This document shows, piece after piece, positions 5,673-5,800 of a DNA stretch of 5,800 bases (position 1 is its first letter; each line of letters begins with the position of its first letter). This DNA comes from Chloroflexota bacterium (GTDB lineage Bacteria; Chloroflexota; FW602-bin22; JAMCYS01). The DNA is taken from positions 1 through 5,800 of the forward strand of contig JAJZQK010000264.1 of assembly GCA_021847625.1 (NCBI GenBank). The letters are read 5' to 3'. The notes beneath the pieces were generated by a model. It made no database searches and was not told where the DNA came from. It saw nothing but the letters and a program-made list of their open reading frames with translations. The translations under genes were made by a program, and so were the position numbers.

Positions 5673-5800
5673 TTAGAACGCACGCTCGCCTTCCCCAGCC
5701 ATCGCTCCGGTATCAGGAGATGCATAACTCGTGCCTGGGAAGAGCTTCAGCCGCCCGTCCTTCCGTACTGTCGCCCGGCGAAGGTAGGTCGGCTTGCGTG
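5673..5800 (-). CDS. Probable C-terminal end of an unrecognised protein (partial)
   Basis: On the minus strand, one frame stays open from the right window edge to a TAA at 5675-5673 and encodes 41 residues beginning 'RKPTYLRRATVRKDGRLKLF' and ending 'MAGEGERAF'. The basic stretch followed by 'GRLKLFPGTSYASP' looks protein-like, and the third codon positions of the first half are mostly G or C, as in the neighbouring genes. Another minus frame is also open from the edge to a TGA (ending 'RHELCIS') but looks less natural. No family is recognised. If real, the gene lies upstream of the protease on the same strand, 64 nt before its GTG, and could be cotranscribed with it. Confidence 0.35.
   Translation of the reverse strand, partial: RKPTYLRRATVRKDGRLKLFPGTSYASPDTGAMAGEGERAF

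Noticed and set aside
1..5800. CRISPR arrays, tRNA or rRNA genes, insertion sequences, attachment sites
   Set aside because: No direct repeats with regular spacing, no cloverleaf-like or rRNA-like stretches and no transposase or integrase motifs were noticed by eye on either strand.

Overview
The window is GC-rich, gene-dense bacterial DNA with short intergenic gaps, TTG and GTG starts beside ATG, and Shine-Dalgarno-type ribosome sites. The exported protease carries paired 'GGVETLGYPIS'-type modules like those I recall from Chloroflexota surface proteins, so a Chloroflexota-like bacterium (possibly an uncultured lineage) is my best guess. No rRNA, tRNA or other phylogenetic marker is present, so this is an inference.

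Layout. (1) 1-705, minus strand: 5' part of a protein with a GT-A/nucleotide-diphospho-sugar-transferase-like pattern, running off the left edge. (2) 706-910: divergent intergenic region with a TATAAT box on each strand. (3) 911-2800, plus strand: a two-gene operon, archease followed by rtcB 12 nt later, encoding the RNA-ligation enzyme and its activator. (4) 2801-2938: intergenic region with promoter-like boxes, a perfect 7-bp dyad and a small leader hairpin. (5) 2939-4087, plus strand: a beta-decarboxylating dehydrogenase (isopropylmalate/tartrate/isocitrate dehydrogenase superfamily) whose cofactor-site residues look NADP-type. (6) 4076-5608, minus strand: an exported trypsin-like (HtrA-type, no PDZ) serine protease with two N-terminal repeat modules. 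It converges on the dehydrogenase, the two genes overlap by 12 nt, and a strong 13-bp hairpin lies inside the protease's 3' coding end. (7) 5673-5800, minus strand: probable C-terminal end of an unrecognised gene.

Functional links. Only archease and RtcB clearly work together: archease promotes guanylylation and turnover of RtcB, which joins 2',3'-cyclic-phosphate (or 3'-phosphate) and 5'-OH RNA ends. The dehydrogenase and the protease look like independent transcription units. I found no CRISPR array, insertion sequence, tRNA or rRNA. I do not see an obviously new multi-gene system. The points most worth a second look are the NADP-like signature in the dehydrogenase, the hairpin buried in a coding end, and the protease architecture.
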